Positions 60,397 through 64,000 of a stretch of DNA of 64,000 nucleotides are shown in pieces. The stretch covers positions 11,806 through 75,805 of the forward strand of contig CAWITA010000017.1 of NCBI GenBank assembly GCA_963838835.1, read 5' to 3'. The stretch's first letter is position 1, and each line of letters opens with the position of its first letter. The notes under the pieces are model-generated. The model worked only from the letters and a program-made list of their open reading frames with translations, was not told where the DNA came from and did no database searches. The translations under genes and the position numbers were made by a program. This DNA comes from Bog-473 sp963838835 (lineage in GTDB: Bacteria; Actinomycetota; Acidimicrobiia; Acidimicrobiales; RAAP-2).

Positions 60397-61881
60397 ATGA
60401 AAGACCCATCCCGGATTTATCGCTGGCTCCTGCTGGTGGCGAGCGTCGTCACCATCGTCTATCTGGTGGGCGCAGCGGTACGCGAAAACTATCTGGCGCA
60501 GTGGCGGACCGTGCAACAGGAGTACCGCAACATTCTTCGCGAGAAAGCCACCGACGATCGCGGCCGAGAACTGCTCGCCAAGTTCCGCGTGGAGATGAAG
60601 CAGGCCAGCATCCCCGCGCTCGGCACGGTGGATCGCTGCGTCACCTGCCATAACGGCGTCGACGATCCGCGCATGACGGATGTCCCACAGCCGCATCGTA
60701 CCCATCCCGGTCATATCCTCGACAAGCATCCCGTGGATCGCTTCGGCTGCACGGTATGTCACCACGGGCAGGGCGCGGCCATGACGTTCAACGAAGCCAA
60801 GGCCGAAGACGTGTTCTGGGACTACCCGCTGCTGCCTCCGGAGATGACTGAGTCGACCTGCGTCACCTGTCACGACGCGGAGAAACTGCCGCCCGATCAG
60901 ATTCCGCTGCTCACTGCGGGCATGAAGCTCTATCGGGAGAAAAGTTGCGGGTCCTGCCACAAGCTTGGAGGACGCGGCGGGGCGCTCGGTCCAGCCCTCG
61001 ACAATGAAGGCGCGAAGACCAAGCACCAGCTCATCATGACGAACCTGAAGCCGCCGCACACCACCTGGGGTTGGCAGAATGCGCACTTTCGCGATCCCGG
61101 CGGAGTGGTTCCCGACAGCCTGATGCGCAATCCAACCGTCACACGGACGGAAGCGCTGGCGTTGACCGCGTACATGCTCTCGCAGTGGAAGCGTGATGTG
61201 CCGGAAAGCTATCTCGCGCCCGACAAGATCGAGCAGAAATACCGCGCGCTCCATCCCGTGCCCCTGACCGGAGAGCAGGTTTACGGGCAGTACTGCACTG
61301 CCTGCCACGGCAACGGCACCTACACTCGGTGGGACAAGAAATTCAACCGCTTTATTCCGGCGATTCGCGGCGTCTCTTTGATCTCAACCGCAACTCCCGA
61401 GTATTTCCAAAGCAACATCGAGCAAGGACGTCCCGGCACGCAGATGCCGGCTTGGGGTCTGCATGCGGGCGGATTGCTTCCCGAAGAAATCACGGGAGTG
61501 ATCGAGTATCTCCGCGCGGGCGCTCCGGCAACTCCCGCGATGACGGCGCTGACGCATCACGGGGACGCCAGCAACGGTCTTTCTCTTTTCCTGAGAAACT
61601 GCGCTGGTTGCCACGGCATGAATGGCCGCGGTGGAATGGCGCCCGAGGTGGGCAATCCGGTATTCCAACAAGCTGCCACCGACGGATTCATCATCCGCAC
61701 CATCCGGAACGGCCGCATCGGAACCGCGATGCCTGCCTTCCAGCGTACCGAGGCGCCGGCGTTCAGCGATCAGGACATCGCCGACGTGCTCGCTTATTTG
61801 CGGACACTCGGAGAAGCAAAAGGTCAGAAAGCGATGGCGCAGAACGCAACTTCAGGAACTCCTCCGGCAGGCAAGCCATGA
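60397..61881 (+). CDS. six-haem cytochrome c, membrane-anchored
   Basis: ATG 60397 has GAGGAG upstream. The 494-residue protein has an N-terminal anchor helix (YRWLLLVASVVTIVYLVGAA) and six CXXCH sites: CVTCH, CTVCH, CVTCH, CGSCH, CTACH and CAGCH. The last two lie in ordinary mono-haem cytochrome c domains (EQVYGQYCTACHGNGTY and LFLRNCAGCHGMNGRGG, with distal Met in GTAMPAF). It would accept electrons from the Rieske/cytochrome b pair and pass them to the molybdoenzyme or a terminal oxidase. Confidence 0.92.
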   Translation: MKDPSRIYRWLLLVASVVTIVYLVGAAVRENYLAQWRTVQQEYRNILREKATDDRGRELLAKFRVEMKQASIPALGTVDRCVTCHNGVDDPRMTDVPQPHRTHPGHILDKHPVDRFGCTVCHHGQGAAMTFNEAKAEDVFWDYPLLPPEMTESTCVTCHDAEKLPPDQIPLLTAGMKLYREKSCGSCHKLGGRGGALGPALDNEGAKTKHQLIMTNLKPPHTTWGWQNAHFRDPGGVVPDSLMRNPTVTRTEALALTAYMLSQWKRDVPESYLAPDKIEQKYRALHPVPLTGEQVYGQYCTACHGNGTYTRWDKKFNRFIPAIRGVSLISTATPEYFQSNIEQGRPGTQMPAWGLHAGGLLPEEITGVIEYLRAGAPATPAMTALTHHGDASNGLSLFLRNCAGCHGMNGRGGMAPEVGNPVFQQAATDGFIIRTIRNGRIGTAMPAFQRTEAPAFSDQDIADVLAYLRTLGEAKGQKAMAQNATSGTPPAGKP

Positions 61882-64000
61882 GCGACAAGAACAAACCTCA
61901 GAAACCTTTCACGCGGCGCAACTTCATTCAGACCGCCGCCATGACGGCCGCCACCCTCGCCTTACCCGGTTGCTCGCGCAAAGAGAAGCCTGTCTTGACT
62001 ACGTTGACGGGAGACTTTGATCCTCTGCGCAGTTATCCCTATCGCGGATGGGAGGACTTCTACCGGAAGATCTGGACATGGGACAAAGTGGTTCGTTCTA
62101 CACATTCCGCGAACTGTACGGGTTCCTGTTCGTGGAAGGTGTACGTGCGCAATGGCGTGATGGTCCGGGAAGAGCAGGCCGCCGACTATCCCCGAATCAA
62201 TACCGAACTTCCCGACTACAACCCCCGCGGCTGCCAGAAGGGCGGCTGCTTCACCGAGTATGTATACAGCCCGCAGCGCCTGCGCTATCCACTCATTCGC
62301 ACCGGAGAACGCGGCGAAGGCAAGTGGCGCCGCGCCACCTGGGATGAGGCGCTTACGCTCGTCGCCGAAAAACTGCTCGACAACATCTACAACTACGGCC
62401 CGGATACCAATTCCTTCTTCAGCGTCATTCCCGCAATGAGCCCGGTCAGTTTCTGCGCCGGTTCCCGCCTTGCGCACTACATTGGCGGTGTCTTCCTTTC
62501 TTTCTACGACTGGTATTGCGACCTGCCGCCCGGAGAACCCCTGACTTGGGGTGTTCAGACCGAGGCGTGCGAATGCGCTGACTGGTTCAACTCGAAATAC
62601 ATCGTGCTCTGGGGGTCGAACATCTCGCAGACCCGCATCCCCGACGCGCATTTCGCCTACGAAGCTCGTTACAACGGGGCCAAGATCGTATGCATCTCTC
62701 CCGACTACAACGCAAGCGCGACACATGCCGATCTGTATTTCCGCATCAATCCCGGCACCGACGGCATTCTCGCGCTGGGCGCGGCCAAGCTGCTCATCGA
62801 TCAAAACCTCATCGATGCGCCGTACGTGAAAGAACAAACCGACATGCCCCTGCTCGTGCTTTCGGGCACGAACCGCTTCCTCCGTGAGTCCGACCTCAAG
62901 AACGGCGGCAAGGAAGACATCTTCTATTTCTGGGACACGAAGCAGCAGCGCACCGTTCCTACGCCGGGTTCGATGGGGTCGGAGCAAAAGACTATCCAAC
63001 TCAATGGTGCGGATCCTGCGCTGACGGGCACCTTTCACGTGCAACTCGCCGATGGCAAGACCGCCGAAGTCACGACGGTCTTCGATCTTCTGAAGAAAGA
63101 AATCTCCGGATACACAGTGGACAAAGTCGCCGCGCGCACCGGCCTTCCTGCCCATGAGATCGAACTCTTTGCCAAGGAACTGGGCACGCGCAAGCCGGCG
63201 ATGATCATCCACGGCGCAGGAACCAACCATTGGTTCCACAACGATCTGAGCAACCGTTCGCTCATCCTGTTGGTAGCCTTAACTGGGAATACCGGCAAAA
63301 ACGGCGGTGGATTCAATCACTATGTCGGGCAGGAACGCCTCTGGCCGGAGCAGGGCTTCTTCAAGCTTGCCTTCCCCGAAACCCGTAAGAAGCAACGCTT
63401 CCAGAACACTACGCTGTGGAGCTACGTCCATTCCACCAACAAAGATCCGCACCTCTACAACGGAAAGCCGATTGAGTGGTACATCCAGGAATCGGTCAAG
63501 AACGGATGGATGCCGCTCTGGCCGAAGGACGGCAAAAAGCCGCGCGCGTTCATCGTGTGGCGCGCAAACTACCTGAACCAGGCCAAAGGCAACGAGATTC
63601 TGGAATCGTCACTCTGGAAAGATCTCGACCTGATCGTCGATATCAACTACCGCATGGACACCACGGCGCTGTACTCCGACGTGGTGCTGCCCGCGGCCAG
63701 CTACTACGAGAAGGTAGACATCAACTCCACCGACTGCCACAGCTACATTCATCCCTTCGGCAAGGCCTGCGAGCCGTTGTTCGAGAGCAAGACCGATTGG
63801 GACATTTTTCGCGCACTGGCTGAGAAGATGGCCGAAGTCGCGACCAAGAAGAGTCTGAAGCCCTTCCACGACGAGGCCTTTGACTGGAACCGCGACTTCA
63901 CGCAACTGGGCCACGACTGGACGGGCAAGGGCGCGATTCAAAGTGATGAGCAGGCCGTCAACTTCATCCTCGGCAATGCGGAAGAAACCAAGGGCATGAC
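61878..64000 (+). CDS. Tat-exported molybdopterin oxidoreductase, NarG/NxrA-like (runs off right edge)
   Basis: ATG 61878 overlaps the cytochrome c stop (ATGA). The first 33 residues are a twin-arginine signal (FTRRNFIQTAAMTAATLALP, then GCS). The [4Fe-4S] set is His76, Cys80, Cys84 (THSANCTGSCSWKVYVRNGV) and Cys119 (PRGCQKGGCF). The segment FYDWYCDLPPGEPLTWGVQT contains Asp215, equivalent to the Mo-ligand Asp of NarG; VLWGSNISQTRIPDAHF also follows NarG closely. At least 707 residues are in the window; the family has about 1,200. Export plus NarG motifs suggest an outward-facing nitrate reductase or nitrite oxidoreductase. Confidence 0.88.
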   Translation, partial: MSDKNKPQKPFTRRNFIQTAAMTAATLALPGCSRKEKPVLTTLTGDFDPLRSYPYRGWEDFYRKIWTWDKVVRSTHSANCTGSCSWKVYVRNGVMVREEQAADYPRINTELPDYNPRGCQKGGCFTEYVYSPQRLRYPLIRTGERGEGKWRRATWDEALTLVAEKLLDNIYNYGPDTNSFFSVIPAMSPVSFCAGSRLAHYIGGVFLSFYDWYCDLPPGEPLTWGVQTEACECADWFNSKYIVLWGSNISQTRIPDAHFAYEARYNGAKIVCISPDYNASATHADLYFRINPGTDGILALGAAKLLIDQNLIDAPYVKEQTDMPLLVLSGTNRFLRESDLKNGGKEDIFYFWDTKQQRTVPTPGSMGSEQKTIQLNGADPALTGTFHVQLADGKTAEVTTVFDLLKKEISGYTVDKVAARTGLPAHEIELFAKELGTRKPAMIIHGAGTNHWFHNDLSNRSLILLVALTGNTGKNGGGFNHYVGQERLWPEQGFFKLAFPETRKKQRFQNTTLWSYVHSTNKDPHLYNGKPIEWYIQESVKNGWMPLWPKDGKKPRAFIVWRANYLNQAKGNEILESSLWKDLDLIVDINYRMDTTALYSDVVLPAASYYEKVDINSTDCHSYIHPFGKACEPLFESKTDWDIFRALAEKMAEVATKKSLKPFHDEAFDWNRDFTQLGHDWTGKGAIQSDEQAVNFILGNAEETKGM

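Overview
Nearly all of the window (about 1 to 52,730) looks like a draft-quality fragment of a GC-rich actinobacterial chromosome. Third codon positions are almost always G or C, GTG starts are common, neighbouring genes share GTGA/ATGA overlaps, and a mycothiol synthase and menaquinone genes are present. Separate trpF and hisA genes and the domain mix would suit the Acidimicrobiia, but that class assignment is inference. From about 52.8 kb to the right edge the base composition, codon use and gene content change abruptly, to a style I associate with Acidobacteriota or Proteobacteria. The last 11 kb is therefore either a large horizontal acquisition or, at least as likely, a different genome joined during assembly.

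Layout. 0-3.3 kb: start of an acyl-CoA ligase divergent from a TetR regulator, a cupin, and a secreted Thr/Pro-rich protein. 3.3-8.2 kb: type II fatty acid synthesis genes fabD-fabG-acpP-fabF, then an SGNH hydrolase. 8.2-21.5 kb, all on the minus strand: one tightly packed amino acid block, hisD-C-B-H-A-F, a GroES-like gene, hisI, trpE, ygfZ, two membrane proteins, two small proteins, trpC-F-B-A. 21.5-30.7 kb: a VapBC-like pair, nth, mshD, a VIT1 transporter, a MaoC-like protein, menG, menF, a two-component system and a polyprenol-phosphate mannosyltransferase. 30.8-43.0 kb: membrane transporters and flippase-like proteins, a GT87 mannosyltransferase, polyphosphate kinase, two SEDS proteins (FtsW/RodA type), aquaporin, a bifunctional nuclease and an MscS channel. 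43.0-49.7 kb: a less GC-rich accessory stretch with two short tandem heptamer arrays, two SAM methyltransferases, secreted proteins, an acetyltransferase and a dinB remnant. 49.7-52.7 kb: a broken membrane-anchored hydrolase fused to an ABC ATPase start, and a broken histidine kinase.

Right-hand module (52.8-64.0 kb). A Crp/Fnr-type regulator is followed by nitrosative-stress genes (an RIC/ScdA di-iron repair protein, an NnrS-like membrane haem protein, a hemerythrin). Then come a GltD-like flavoprotein with ferredoxin clusters, a Rieske protein, a full-length cytochrome b, a six-haem cytochrome c, and a Tat-exported NarG/NxrA-like molybdoenzyme that runs off the window. Two copies of a Crp-type palindrome, each placed exactly 22 bases before a -10-like hexamer, precede the repair genes and the respiratory genes. 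Together these suggest an outward-facing nitrate-type respiratory chain fed by a bc-type complex, co-regulated with NO defence.

Over a dozen apparent single-base frameshifts interrupt otherwise conserved genes in both halves, including trpF, mshD, a response regulator and RIC. This points to uncorrected consensus indels, so most 'pseudogene' calls here should be read as probably intact genes in the living cell.
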